In this document: positions 34,078-42,404 of the stretch, piece by piece
How the letters are laid out: every line of letters starts with the position of its first letter
How positions within the stretch are numbered: the first letter of the stretch is position 1
NCBI GenBank assembly: GCA_947498505.1
Contig: CANMKG010000004.1
Span: forward strand, 186,001-250,000
Direction of reading: 5' to 3'
Length of the DNA: 64,000 bases
From: an uncultured Maribacter sp.
GTDB taxonomy: Bacteria > Bacteroidota > Bacteroidia > Flavobacteriales > Flavobacteriaceae
Translations under genes and position numbers: made by a program
Notes under the pieces: model-generated
What the model was told of the DNA's origin: nothing
Database searches by the model: none
The model's input: the letters and a program-made list of their open reading frames with translations, nothing else

Positions 34078-34730
34078 AATCCACCTATTTTATTTTTTTT
34101 GTCTACGAAATGCATCTCTAATATCCAATTTCTTTTTTGTCCATTGCGGTCTAATTCAAACATATCATTATGATTGTCAGGATGAACATATAATTGATAA
34201 TTACCAGGCTCTAGTCTTTCATGAGGGAATTCACCAATTAAATGTCCAGCAATTTCTCCTCCGAATTCCCAACCGTATTCGATTGCTTTATTCTCCGCAA
34301 ATTCGAATAATTTTGAAGCCTTAAGTTTAGTCTGATTGTCAAACCAACTTTTTGTTTCATGCCAAGCTATTTCTATATCTCTTTTTAATTTAAGTTTTAT
34401 AGGGTCTTTTCCCACTACATATGTTCGTCCTAAATCTGCTTCCCAATTTTCAATTATTGGTCCAAAATCAAAAAATAAGATATCATTTTCTTGAATAATT
34501 TTGTTAGGAGGGTTTTCCTTGTAAGGGTGTAAAGTATTCTCACCACTTCTAACTATTCTTTTGTGCCAGTGTTTTTCAATATCGAATAATTCTTTTGCTA
34601 AATGGAATATTTCTTTATTTAGCGTTTCTTCATCTTTACCTGGGGCAATTAGATTTCTTATTTCAACTTCATGAAATAATTTGACAGCTATTTTTTCTGC
34701 TTTAATCAAGTTTGATTTAGCGATATCCAT
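34056..34730 (-). CDS. M24 family metallopeptidase (aminopeptidase P-like)
   Basis: 224 residues consisting of the pita-bread catalytic domain only. All five metal ligands are present: Asp88 (FFDFG), Asp99 (ADLGRTY), His163 (AGHLIG), Glu205 (ILEMHF) and Glu220 (GFYEQ). Members cleave N-terminal X-Pro or serve as creatinase-type hydrolases; the substrate here is unknown. No signal peptide. Single-gene cassette; the last seven or so codons are made from attC-like sequence, so its C terminus is partly determined by the site. Confidence 0.88.
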   Translation of the reverse strand: MDIAKSNLIKAEKIAVKLFHEVEIRNLIAPGKDEETLNKEIFHLAKELFDIEKHWHKRIVRSGENTLHPYKENPPNKIIQENDILFFDFGPIIENWEADLGRTYVVGKDPIKLKLKRDIEIAWHETKSWFDNQTKLKASKLFEFAENKAIEYGWEFGGEIAGHLIGEFPHERLEPGNYQLYVHPDNHNDMFELDRNGQKRNWILEMHFVDKKNKIGGFYEQLLT

Positions 34731-34767
34731 TTTTTAGGTTTTCAAATTCAAGTTTCGTTTTTCTAAT

Positions 34768-34879
34768 GATGTACAACAGTTAAGTTATGGGTAGTACAGA
34801 ATTTAAAAGTAGTTCTTTATGTTTAGGTTTCAAATCTTTGCCGTATTGCATAATGTTTCTTTTGCTTGTTATTAATAGC
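34768..34879 (-). repeat. attC-like site (112 bp)
   Basis: Start half GATGTACAAC (34768-34777) pairs with the far end of the M24 cassette. End half GTTATTAATAG (34868-34878) matches the start half of the DKNYY cassette at 36178-36186 in 8 of 10 positions. Confidence 0.6.
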
Positions 34880-34899
34880 GGTTTATATAAACAATCGTT

Positions 34900-36162
34900 T
34901 TAATTCTGTTTTTCTGTTATAAGCTTTATTATTTTATCTTGCCAAGCTTGGTTATATTTATACTGTCCACTTTTGTCTTCCAAAATAAATGTTCCCATAA
35001 ATGGATTTTGTTCTGACTCATATTCTACAACTTTGAAAGTTTTTGCATCTAAAAGAATTTGGTTTTGGTAATGAAAAATATTGCTGTCATCATAAATAAA
35101 CCCATTCTTGTTTAGGATATAGTGTTTTGCATTTATTGGTATAGTTTCTTCATGGAAGAAAACATAGTTTTTATCTTTTCCATATCCAAAATTCAACTCT
35201 TCAAAGCTTTCTAGATCTGCCTGTGCTACTTTAACTAATTCTATACCATCCAATCTTTTACTGTAGTATACGGCAAACTTATCTTTCCAATAGGTAGTTT
35301 CGAATTTATATTTAAATGGTTTAAAATTTTTACCGTCTATACCTTTAACAATTTGATATTCCCAAATTAGCTCCAGAAAGTTTGTCGTATTTGGAGAAGA
35401 GGAATTAGGAGCTGTTCGTTTTATAAATACATAATTTTTATCTGCAATTATCTGTAGACCAATTTCTCGAAGAGAAAACGGATCTGCTTCTGGAATTTCT
35501 ATGAATGTTTTGTCTTTGTTTTTGTAAAAAACAGTGTTGTTATAAACATATAAATCATCAAACAAAAAATATGGATTTTCTTTAGTTGCATTTGCTATTT
35601 TTTTTGGCTTCTCAGCCTCTTCTACAAAAACCAGATATTTTTTAAAATAATTTTTGAAATTTTTATAAAAAAAGTTTCGTTTGTTGAATGCTATTTGCGG
35701 ATTGAGAAAGTATTGGTCTTCTTGACTAAAGGAGTAGAACTTATTCATTATTTGTTCAATAATATCTTTTGAAAAACTATCTGGAGATTGTTCTTTAACC
35801 TGATTACATGTTAAAAGATAGGAATTATAAAGCTCAGGAAGAGTAGATGCTACTATGGCATAGTTTGAAGAATCACATTTTTTATACGAACTTATCATTT
35901 CAAGTATTTTTGGAAATAAAGAAATATCTGTATCTGAAAAATGATTAACTAAAAAGGCTATAAAACAGTATTTAGATTTTTTGTCATAGTTGAAAATAAA
36001 TACGGAGTCTGATTCATCCTTATAGGAACGATATAGAAGTTCACTAAAGTAATAACCTAATTTGTTGCCAAACTTGACCTTTTCAAACTTTTGATTCAAT
36101 AACTTTTTTAAACCTGTTTCATCAATTTCTACGTTAATAAAAATTCCTGTGGGTTCTGCCAT
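34900..36162 (-). CDS. DKNYY family protein
   Basis: 420 residues, no signal peptide. The C-terminal half carries DKNYY repeats: IIADKNYVFIKR near 237, KFAVYYSKRLDGIELVKVAQADLESFEELNFGYGKDKNYVFFHEETIPINAKHY near 292-345, and DDSNIFHYQNQILLDAKTF. These repeats consist of a displayed residue block followed by a gap and are common in Bacteroidota, of unknown function. The N-terminal 200 residues show no domain known to me. Single-gene cassette. Confidence 0.78.
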   Translation of the reverse strand: MAEPTGIFINVEIDETGLKKLLNQKFEKVKFGNKLGYYFSELLYRSYKDESDSVFIFNYDKKSKYCFIAFLVNHFSDTDISLFPKILEMISSYKKCDSSNYAIVASTLPELYNSYLLTCNQVKEQSPDSFSKDIIEQIMNKFYSFSQEDQYFLNPQIAFNKRNFFYKNFKNYFKKYLVFVEEAEKPKKIANATKENPYFLFDDLYVYNNTVFYKNKDKTFIEIPEADPFSLREIGLQIIADKNYVFIKRTAPNSSSPNTTNFLELIWEYQIVKGIDGKNFKPFKYKFETTYWKDKFAVYYSKRLDGIELVKVAQADLESFEELNFGYGKDKNYVFFHEETIPINAKHYILNKNGFIYDDSNIFHYQNQILLDAKTFKVVEYESEQNPFMGTFILEDKSGQYKYNQAWQDKIIKLITEKQN

Positions 36163-36177
36163 TCTTAATATTATATT

Positions 36178-36313
36178 ATTGCTAACGGTTGTGTGTATGG
36201 TAGCTTATGTGACAAAATACGAAAGTTAGCAAATAAAGACTGTATAAAAAACCCGTATGGCTCTAAATTTTAGGGTTTAGAAGTAGGCGAGAGCTGGCCA
36301 TTGTTGGCAAGTC
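36178..36313 (-). repeat. attC-like site (136 bp)
   Basis: Start half ATTGCTAAC (36178-36186) belongs to the DKNYY cassette; end half GTTGGCAAGT (36303-36312) matches the start half of the SnoaL-like cassette (36823-36832) in 8 of 10 positions. Between them AAAACCCGTATGG and related blocks echo the longer sites. Confidence 0.65.
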
Positions 36314-36317
36314 ATTT

Positions 36318-36806
36318 TTATTTTTTTTCATTAGCCTGACTAATCATATGACTAATTATTTTCCACTCATTGTTAATTTTTTTATACACTCTTAAATGAT
36401 GAATATGTCTATCGTTCATTAAGGTGCCATCGCTCCACTTCTGGTTTTTTCTAATGTTAGTAGAACGAAGAAGAGCTAAGTTATTGGTTAGAAATTGTAC
36501 AGTATCATTTTGATAATTATCAGTGCCCTCCATGACGAAGTCCATGGCAAAAATTTCTTTAAGTAATTCTCTTAATTCTGACTTTGATTGCATTCTATCA
36601 CCAAAGGCATTGGTCCAATCGGTATCTTCAGAATAGTCCAAAATCGCTAATTCAACATCTTTTTTATCCCACCCTTTATTCCAGTTATCAATCGTCCGAA
36701 TTATTTTTTCCGATTCTATACCTTTATTTATTTTTACTTCTTCTTTATTCGAATCACATCCAAGTGCTAATCCCATTAATAAGACTATTAAAATTTGTTT
36801 TTTCAT
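36318..36806 (-). CDS. SnoaL/DUF4440-like lipoprotein
   Basis: 162 residues with a lipoprotein signal (ILIVLLMGLALGC). The NTF2-like pattern DNWNKGWDKKDVELAILDYSEDTDWTNAFGDRMQSKSELRELL and LLRSTNIRKNQKWSDGTLMNDRHIHHLRVYKKINNEWKIISHMIS is that of the DUF4440/SgcJ branch. Binding or isomerase-type roles are known in the fold. Single-gene cassette; stop only 5 bases from its attC-like end half. Confidence 0.83.
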   Translation of the reverse strand: MKKQILIVLLMGLALGCDSNKEEVKINKGIESEKIIRTIDNWNKGWDKKDVELAILDYSEDTDWTNAFGDRMQSKSELRELLKEIFAMDFVMEGTDNYQNDTVQFLTNNLALLRSTNIRKNQKWSDGTLMNDRHIHHLRVYKKINNEWKIISHMISQANEKK

Positions 36807-36821
36807 ATCAAAGGTTTTAAA

Positions 36822-36900
36822 TGCTCGCCAACAGTTTCGTGTAACTGTCAGTTATGGGTTAAGTTAGCGATTATTTTGGTTTAACACGGGCGTTAGCAAT
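36822..36900 (-). repeat. attC-like site, short class (79 bp)
   Basis: TGCTCGCCAAC (36822-36832) and GTTAGCAAT (36892-36900) bound an imperfect palindrome in which CGTGTAA near the start faces TTAACACG near the end. It has the size and layout of a classical attC and is the most compact site of the array. Confidence 0.65.
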
Positions 36901-37190
36901 TTCGAGTGGATTCGGGTGAAGTGTCGGAATGCTGTAGCTGCTGTAATAACGTCATTTTTATCAGACTTCAATTAAGTTTATTGGAGTTTCGTCTGAGGAT
37001 ATTACGGCATTTGGATTGCAACAATTTTCTGATAATGCGTTCTCTATTCTTGAAGATTCTATGTAAGAAATTGAATCAATAAGTGATAGTTGGTATTCGT
37101 AGTTCAGTTTTTTCCGTACATATCTAGTCCTAAAATATGTCTCAGATTAAGGAAGAATTTGTTCGTTTTTTGCCTCAGTTCTTTGCTGTG
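36901..37190 (-). other. non-coding or degraded 290-bp stretch with a startless open frame
   Basis: No gene with a normal start is present. On the minus strand 37146-36961 is open without a start codon and reads YVRKKLNYEYQLSLID, then ISYIESSRIENALSENCC, ending INLIEV before TGA. It looks more like genuine protein than random frame, so a broken gene end is possible. I recognise no family. Confidence 0.2.
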
Positions 37191-37988
37191 TTACTCGAAA
37201 TTTATTACTCTTTTATTCATTACAAGTTTTGTTAACTCATTATAAAAGTCTGATTTACTTTTAAATTTTCCATGATTTTCATAAATACCAGTCATAGAAT
37301 TTAATTCTTCCATTTCATCATTATAAACTTTTACATCAGAAACAAAACTCAGGTCGTTCTTTATAATTCTTTTACAAGCTAAAGCATTGTTTATTTTATT
37401 GTTACACCTACAAAGGTTTTTAGGATTGTAAACACCACAATTAGAATTCATAAAAGTATCTATTAGTTTTCTTGACTTTTCCAGTCTTTTTCTAAAATTT
37501 GCAGGTGTAATTTCTAAAATTTCACAAGCTACATTACTTTTTATTTTAAGAACACTACCTAGTATAAAAACAATTCTCAAATCTCTGCTCAGGCATTGTA
37601 ACATTGCTAAGGTACAACCTGTTTTCATTTCCTTTTCTAATAAATATTTATCTGGTAAATCATAAGTAACAGGCTCTTTAATCATATATAATTCTTCAGA
37701 AAAGCTACTAAACGACATAGGATGCTTCTCAAACGTGCTTTTCTTTTGGTTGATTAAGTAATTAGTGGAAACGCTATAAACCCAAGTATCAAATTTACTT
37801 TTCCCATTAAATTTGCTCAAATTGGTTATTACTTTTATCAAAATTTCTTGGGTGGCATCTTCTGCATCCGCTTTATTCCATAAAAAACGAAGTGTCAAAT
37901 TGTACACTAAACCTTCAATAGATTTTATCAATTTTTCAAGACTTTTTTTATTTCCTGCTAAGCTTTCTTTTATCAGTTGCTTTTTCAT
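37191..37988 (-). CDS. sigma-70 family (ECF) RNA polymerase sigma factor with C-terminal cysteine cluster
   Basis: 265 residues. Region 2 covers about 20-75 (LRFLWNKADAEDATQEILIKVITNLSKFNGKSKFDTWVYSVSTNYLINQ), region 4 about 120-170 (FILGSVLKIKSNVACEILEITPANFRKRLEKSRKLI). It is followed by CGVYNPKNLCRC near 183-194, a possible metal site also seen in some ECF subgroups, and an 80-residue tail. It shares a cassette with an SRPBCC gene and a membrane protein gene but is separated from them by a terminator. A sigma factor is unusual cassette cargo. Confidence 0.85.
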   Translation of the reverse strand: MKKQLIKESLAGNKKSLEKLIKSIEGLVYNLTLRFLWNKADAEDATQEILIKVITNLSKFNGKSKFDTWVYSVSTNYLINQKKSTFEKHPMSFSSFSEELYMIKEPVTYDLPDKYLLEKEMKTGCTLAMLQCLSRDLRIVFILGSVLKIKSNVACEILEITPANFRKRLEKSRKLIDTFMNSNCGVYNPKNLCRCNNKINNALACKRIIKNDLSFVSDVKVYNDEMEELNSMTGIYENHGKFKSKSDFYNELTKLVMNKRVINFE

Positions 37989-38000
37989 GTTTACATATAT

Positions 38001-38030
38001 AAAAAGGCTAAAATAAAATTTAGCCTTTTT
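38001..38030 (-). terminator. terminator inside the three-gene cassette
   Basis: AAAAAGGCTAAA and TTTAGCCTTTTT form a perfect 12-bp stem with a 6-base loop. On the minus strand it follows the SRPBCC stop by 10 bases and precedes the sigma factor start by 12, so the sigma gene probably needs its own promoter or read-through. Confidence 0.8.
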
Positions 38031-38039
38031 TATGGTTTT

Positions 38040-38450
38040 TTATACTGTTAAAATTTCTTGTAATTTTATTAGTTCCTCTTTAAGTTGACCTATTTGAGCT
38101 GCCAAAGTTCCTTCTATTTCTTCTAATGGTACAGGTGGAGCTATTAAAACAAAAGAATAAATAGCGTTACCATCAGGTCCTGAGGTTACTCTTGAATATG
38201 CAGTACCTACACTATTGTCTGGCATTGTCATATACCAATCTATAGTTCCTAATTCTCTATTAGTTTTTGTTTCTAAACCAATTTTAAGTTCTCCATTTGG
38301 AGTAACTAATAGTGCAGATTTGTCATCGGCATTTTTAAAAGCTCCAGTCCATTTTTCTAAGTTTACAGGATTAGCAATGTAATCAAATGCTTTTTCGGTT
38401 GATGTTGATAAGTTAATACTTTGTACATCGTGATTTTTAGTTATTGACAT
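38040..38450 (-). CDS. SRPBCC (START/Bet v 1-like) family protein
   Basis: 136 residues, cytosolic. The fold is indicated by VQSINLSTSTEKAFDYIANPVNLEKWTGAFKNA at the start and the long C-terminal helix LAAQIGQLKEELIKLQEIL. The helix-grip cavity binds hydrophobic ligands; some members are polyketide cyclases. Its ligand is unknown. It follows the small membrane protein gene in the same cassette and ends at a strong terminator. Confidence 0.8.
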   Translation of the reverse strand: MSITKNHDVQSINLSTSTEKAFDYIANPVNLEKWTGAFKNADDKSALLVTPNGELKIGLETKTNRELGTIDWYMTMPDNSVGTAYSRVTSGPDGNAIYSFVLIAPPVPLEEIEGTLAAQIGQLKEELIKLQEILTV

Positions 38451-38525
38451 TTTAGTAAATTTTAAATAACCAATGAATTTTGGCTACACTATATTAGACA
38501 GTAGAAAAAGCATACTGTGAATTTT

Positions 38526-38939
38526 TTAATAGTTTTTATTTTTTTCTCTAAGAATATCAAAAGTCAAACCTTGAATTATTATAATCACAAATGTAACTGG
38601 TAAATGAGCAATCCAGGAAAGTCCTTTGGAGGCATTCCAATCAAACATTGATTCATAATTTTCTGGACAACATTCAACTGTCCATTGAAGCATAGAACTC
38701 AAATAAATGAATGAAAAAACTCCTACTAATAAGTAAACCCAATTATATGTTTTCCGTTTAATATTTTTTCCGAAAAATGTGAATAACAGAAAACAGGCCA
38801 ATAAAATTAGCCAAAAGTAGATTGGCATTTTTCCTATTGAATTAATTGCAATAAGATTTATTCCAAATATAAAAGCAAATATTGTTATTACTAGCCCTAT
38901 GAGAATACCAGAAATAATTCCAAAATTTTTATTATTCAA
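38526..38939 (-). CDS. small integral membrane protein, unknown function
   Basis: 137 residues with four hydrophobic segments (about 7-32, 40-56, 67-84 and 109-128). An extracytosolic loop between segments three and four contains a vicinal cysteine pair (WTVECCPENYESMFDWNAS). No family recognised. First gene of a three-gene cassette; its start is close to the cassette boundary at 38951. Confidence 0.7.
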   Translation of the reverse strand: MNNKNFGIISGILIGLVITIFAFIFGINLIAINSIGKMPIYFWLILLACFLLFTFFGKNIKRKTYNWVYLLVGVFSFIYLSSMLQWTVECCPENYESMFDWNASKGLSWIAHLPVTFVIIIIQGLTFDILREKNKNY

Positions 38940-38950
38940 TTTTTTTTGTA

Positions 38951-39168
38951 ATTGTTTACAACGGTTCGGCTATAATTTGTGCGGAAAGCAAGGAAGCTTT
39001 TACTTCCGATTAAGCACTTAGCCAAAACTTTTTATTTTGTTTTATTTTTTCTTGTCCAAAGCTACCCCGACGCTTCGGGGCATGAGATTTAGCGACACCC
39101 TAAAAATACGCAAACCATGACGGTTCAGCCCTAAAGTCCGCATTACGTTTAGGTTTTGTTGGCAAATC
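38951..39168 (-). repeat. attC-like site, long class (218 bp)
   Basis: Start half ATTGTTTACAAC (38951-38962); end half GTTGGCAAATC (39158-39168). The interior has GGTTCGGCTA and GTGCGG facing CCGCATTACG, a T-rich core (TTTTTATTTTGTTTTATTTT) and a GC hairpin CCCCGA-CGC-TTCGGGG. All these blocks recur in the sites at 41.7, 43.5 and 50.5 kb. Confidence 0.75.
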
Positions 39169-39178
39169 GTTTTGATTC

Positions 39179-40054
39179 TTAGTCGCTTTTGAAATAATCA
39201 GACCTAGGCCTTTTAAAAGGCTCTGATAAAAATTTATCAGCAATACTGTTAAATAATTCCGGATTAGACGATGGAGTAAAATGTGTCTCACCAGGCATTA
39301 TACAAAGTTGTGCCTTTTGAAGGTTTTTATATATTTCAATACTATGTTCACTTTTGATGCCATCTTCATCGCCAGCTACTATTAGTACTTTTGCTTTTAT
39401 TTTTGAAAGTGCTGATTTTGGTATATTCGGTTGTACTCTTGTTAATCCAAGAAGCTGTTTTTTTAAATTCCAATTTTGTGTCTTATCGTCTTCTTTTATT
39501 TTCAATTTGATTTCATCAAATTCTTTTTTAATCAAATCAATTACCCAAGGATGTACTGCAGTAGAATCTGGCCTCAAATTTGCGGCCATAGATACAATTT
39601 TCTTAATCTTGATATTGTTATTAATTCCCATTTTAAGACCAACGATTCCTCCATCACTCCATCCAATAATTGACAAGGAATCAAGTTTCAAATGTTTTGC
39701 TAATCCTTCCCAATCTTTTGCGATTTGATTATAGGTTAATGAATCAGTCTTTAATTCAGACTTTCCTTGGCCTCTGCTATCTGCTATAATTACTCTATAC
39801 TTTTTTTTAAAATAATCTATTTGATTACCCATCCATATAATACTTCCGCTATTCCCGTGGATTAGTAGAAGAGGTTCTCCTTGTCCATACTCTTCATAGT
39901 AAATCTTAGCTCCGTTAATATCGACAAATTCACCAACAGTTTTGTTGTTGCCATATGGCGTATTAAAATCAAAGTTTAGTTTGACTTGAGCTGAAAAAAC
40001 TATGGGTGATAGACCAATACAAAGAAAAACCAATATCTTAAGTACAACTTTCAT
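39179..40054 (-). CDS. alpha/beta hydrolase, secreted
   Basis: 291 residues with a signal peptide (VFLCIGLSPIVFSA). The alpha/beta hydrolase fold is complete: oxyanion LLIHGNSG at 63-70, DSRGQGKS at 92-99, nucleophile elbow GWSDGG at 131-136 (Ser133), acid near VAGDEDGI and histidine in PGETHF near 265. Substrate unknown. Single-gene cassette; its start-side recombination half is not clearly recognisable, unlike its end half. Confidence 0.88.
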   Translation of the reverse strand: MKVVLKILVFLCIGLSPIVFSAQVKLNFDFNTPYGNNKTVGEFVDINGAKIYYEEYGQGEPLLLIHGNSGSIIWMGNQIDYFKKKYRVIIADSRGQGKSELKTDSLTYNQIAKDWEGLAKHLKLDSLSIIGWSDGGIVGLKMGINNNIKIKKIVSMAANLRPDSTAVHPWVIDLIKKEFDEIKLKIKEDDKTQNWNLKKQLLGLTRVQPNIPKSALSKIKAKVLIVAGDEDGIKSEHSIEIYKNLQKAQLCIMPGETHFTPSSNPELFNSIADKFLSEPFKRPRSDYFKSD

Positions 40055-40067
40055 TTTTTAAATGTTC

Positions 40068-40271
40068 ATTAATATACATAGTTTACACAAGTTAAAGATT
40101 AGAGTTTGCTTTCTGCAACGTACCTAATAAAATCTTTTTGTTTTGATTTATTTTATGTTCTAAAGTCGCCCCAAAGCATTGGGGTTAAAGATTTGGCGGA
40201 CATTTTAAATATAACCAAAACTTAACGTTAAGTACCTAAATTCGTGTTAATTATAGGTATTGTTAGCTGAC
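40068..40271 (-). repeat. attC-like site, long class, start half degenerate (about 204 bp)
   Basis: End half GTTAGCTGAC (40262-40271) matches the start half of its DUF2262-like cassette at 40718-40727. The interior GTTTGCTTTCTGCAACGTACC with AATCTTTTTGTTTT aligns with the 53.8-kb site. The start half that should match the hydrolase cassette is eroded. Confidence 0.55.
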
Positions 40272-40277
40272 TCGTTT

Positions 40278-40703
40278 TTATCCAAACATCGTTGAATTGT
40301 CAAAATTTTCTCCGTCAAATGATTGAGCAATCAAAGAATGATTACCAAACATTCCGTTTTCGTTAAAGAAGATATCTACACAATCTTTTGATAAGAAATT
40401 AACTCCGTTTAATTCCAAGTTACATCTGAATTCCAGTTCATTTAATTTTGGATATCCATTTTTACTATCAGACCAGTTTTCATTATAATTTTCCAAAAAA
40501 TCATTTACAATGGTATCTTCAGCTTTTTTGAAGTACATCCCAAATTCTCCGATTATCTTATTCGCAAGTACCAAGGTTTCTTCTATTGTAACATCATCAG
40601 GGTCAAGTCTCAAATCAATTTTTTTGTTATTCCAAATAAGTTTAGCAATAAATGAACCCTCAATATCAGAATCTTTTTCAAGTTTTTCTTTTGTTATTTC
40701 CAT
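40278..40703 (-). CDS. DUF2262-like protein
   Basis: 141 residues, acidic, cytosolic. The region IDLRLDPDDVTIEETLVLANKIIGEF and the C-terminal VDIFFNENGMFGNHSLIAQSFDGENFDNSTMFG resemble DUF2262, a small domain of unknown function found in antiphage- and toxin-associated contexts as well as alone. Single-gene cassette with a stop 6 bases from its end half. Assignment is tentative. Confidence 0.65.
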   Translation of the reverse strand: MEITKEKLEKDSDIEGSFIAKLIWNNKKIDLRLDPDDVTIEETLVLANKIIGEFGMYFKKAEDTIVNDFLENYNENWSDSKNGYPKLNELEFRCNLELNGVNFLSKDCVDIFFNENGMFGNHSLIAQSFDGENFDNSTMFG

Positions 40704-40717
40704 TTGAGTTTTTCCAT

Positions 40718-40922
40718 GGTAGCTAACAGTTTCGGCTATGATTAGTATGCGAATTAAAAAGCGATTAATTTCCGATTAAGCACTTAGCCAAAACTTTTTA
40801 TTTTGTTTTAATTTTTTCATTTTAAAAGCCAAATCAAAAGATTTGGCGGACTCTATAAAAATACTCTAAACTTTAGATTTAACACCAAACCCCGTATTAA
40901 TTATAGCCATCGTTGGCGATAG
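40718..40922 (-). repeat. attC-like site, long class (205 bp)
   Basis: Start half GGTAGCTAAC (40718-40727) and end half GTTGGCGATAG (40912-40922). The end half matches the start half of the esterase cassette (41733-41742) in 8 of 10 positions. The central hairpin here is the second type: CCAAATC-AAAA-GATTTGG. Confidence 0.75.
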
Positions 40923-41723
40923 TTAGTTATAAATGTTTAAGATTTCATAAGCAAATCTTTCTCCCATAATTCTTTGTCCTTCTGAATTAAAATGAACTTT
41001 ATCTCCTTTGTCTTTAAGATCAGTTGTTGAAATAACTTTACAATTATTATCAATTTCGGAATAGGAGTTTATTATTTCATTAATACTTTGCCAATTATCA
41101 TTATTGATTGAAAATGAACCTAATTCTCCAACCAATATTGGTAAATTGGGGTTATTAACAATTTCTCTGAATTTTGAGAATAGTTGAATTAAATTTTCGT
41201 GGTAATTTTCAATACCATCAGAATTAGCATCGCTTTCTCCTTGATGCCAAATAATCCCTTTTATGGTTCCAATATTATTTCCAATATTTACATTTTTAAT
41301 AAAATTATCCAAGAGTTTAACACCTCGATGGTTTTCATTATTAATCCATTGTTTAATTGAGCTTCCTCCAACAGCCGTGGGAACCATTAAAATTGTTATA
41401 TTTTCAGGAAGATGCTTAATCAATACTTTACCAAAATTTAAACCACAATCCAATCCAGCTAAATTTGGCTCATAAAAATGAAGAGGTTCTTTAGCTAAAA
41501 TAGTTTTACCAATAGGATTAATAGTTAGAATACGAGGATTTGTAATAGTATCTTGACTTTCAATTAAACCTCTACCTGCCATATTCGACTGACCTGCCAT
41601 TAAAAATATCCAGGTTTCTGGTTCGGTTGCATTGTTTTGTTTTTTTTGCGAACCACAACCTAATAATAGTAAAACTGTTAAGTATAAAATGGTATTCTTA
41701 TTAACTTTTCTGTTTCTCTTCAT
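40923..41723 (-). CDS. sialate O-acetylesterase / carbohydrate esterase family lipoprotein
   Basis: 266 residues with a lipoprotein signal (ILYLTVLLLLGC). The SASA/CE6-type SGNH fold shows IFLMAGQSNMAGRG near 39-52 (nucleophile Ser in GQSNM), PTAVGGSSIKQW near 116, the IWHQGESDA block near 160 and KVHFNSEGQRIMGE near 245. It likely removes O-acetyl groups from glycans in the periplasm. Single-gene cassette whose stop codon overlaps its own end half. Confidence 0.9.
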   Translation of the reverse strand: MKRNRKVNKNTILYLTVLLLLGCGSQKKQNNATEPETWIFLMAGQSNMAGRGLIESQDTITNPRILTINPIGKTILAKEPLHFYEPNLAGLDCGLNFGKVLIKHLPENITILMVPTAVGGSSIKQWINNENHRGVKLLDNFIKNVNIGNNIGTIKGIIWHQGESDANSDGIENYHENLIQLFSKFREIVNNPNLPILVGELGSFSINNDNWQSINEIINSYSEIDNNCKVISTTDLKDKGDKVHFNSEGQRIMGERFAYEILNIYN

Positions 41724-41733
41724 TGCTTAAATT

Positions 41734-41948
41734 ATTGCTAACGGTTGGGACTAAGCGCAGTGCGATATTAAGGAAACTTTTCGTTTCCGTCTGCGCACGA
41801 AGCTAAAGCTTGCTTATTGTTTATTTTTCTTTTTCAAAGCTACCCCGTCGCTTCAGGGCATAAGATTTATGCGACCTTATAAATATACACAGAACTTTCG
41901 ATTTTGCCTTAAAGTCCGCATTCTATTAAAGCTTTGTTGTACACAGGC
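41734..41948 (-). repeat. attC-like site, long class (215 bp)
   Basis: Start half ATTGCTAAC (41734-41742); end half GTTGTACACAGGC (41936-41948). The end half pairs with GCTTGCGTACAA at 43541, the start of the Crp/Fnr-cupin-DoxX cassette. Interior blocks GGTTGGGACTAAGCGCAG, TCTGCGCACGAAGC and AAAGCTACCCCG recur at 50.5 kb. Confidence 0.75.
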
Positions 41949-41949
41949 T

Positions 41950-42381
41950 TTACTGGTTGTTTTTTGAAATTAACACATCTAATTCTAAATATTTCTCCTT
42001 CATGGTACTTAATGCAAAAGCTCCAGATGAGGCAGCAAATACAGAATAATCAAAAGCACCTTTTATTCCTGTAGAAAATGTAATTGCTAATGCAAAAATC
42101 AGCAAAAGGTACCCACTCAGTTTTGCCATCAATTCTGTTTTAAATCCTAGAATGAGGCAAATTCCGAATAATACCTCACCGCCTGTTGCGATAACTCCAA
42201 CAGCTGGAATACCCATTTCTGGAATTAATGGGTTAATTATTTTGGTATACGCTAAAAAGTTTTCCCAATTGCCCCAAGCAGATATTTCCGCAGGCCATAG
42301 ACCTAGTCTATCTGAAACAGCGGACAAAAAACCAAATCCGATACCGAACCTTAAAAATAATTTTATGATTTTTATAGTCAT
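41950..42381 (-). CDS. DoxX family membrane protein
   Basis: 143 residues with four membrane helices. The DoxX pattern is LFLRFGIGFGFLSAVSDRLGLW at the start, GVIATGGEVLFGICLILGFKTELMAKLSGYLLLIFALAITFSTGI in the middle. DoxX proteins are linked to redox and thiol stress and quinone-dependent oxidation, but the reaction of this branch is unknown. Third gene of the Crp/Fnr - cupin - DoxX cassette; 23 bases after the cupin gene. Confidence 0.88.
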   Translation of the reverse strand: MTIKIIKLFLRFGIGFGFLSAVSDRLGLWPAEISAWGNWENFLAYTKIINPLIPEMGIPAVGVIATGGEVLFGICLILGFKTELMAKLSGYLLLIFALAITFSTGIKGAFDYSVFAASSGAFALSTMKEKYLELDVLISKNNQ

Positions 42382-42404
42382 TTTTATAAATTTTATGATT
42401 TAAG

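Noticed and set aside
33998..34324. Plus-strand open frame opposite the M24 gene
   Set aside because: It begins inside an attC-like site and lies antisense to a gene with all five metal ligands; its translation shows no domain or signal pattern.
38951..39168. Palindromic elements as MITEs or insertion-sequence remnants
   Set aside because: There are no constant terminal inverted repeats and no target-site duplications. The end sequences vary with the cassette and match across the gene rather than within the element, which fits cassette sites better.
39100..39291. Minus-strand 63-codon frame overlapping the hydrolase end and its site
   Set aside because: It overlaps the hydrolase gene out of frame and the rest is attC-like sequence, so it is a shadow.
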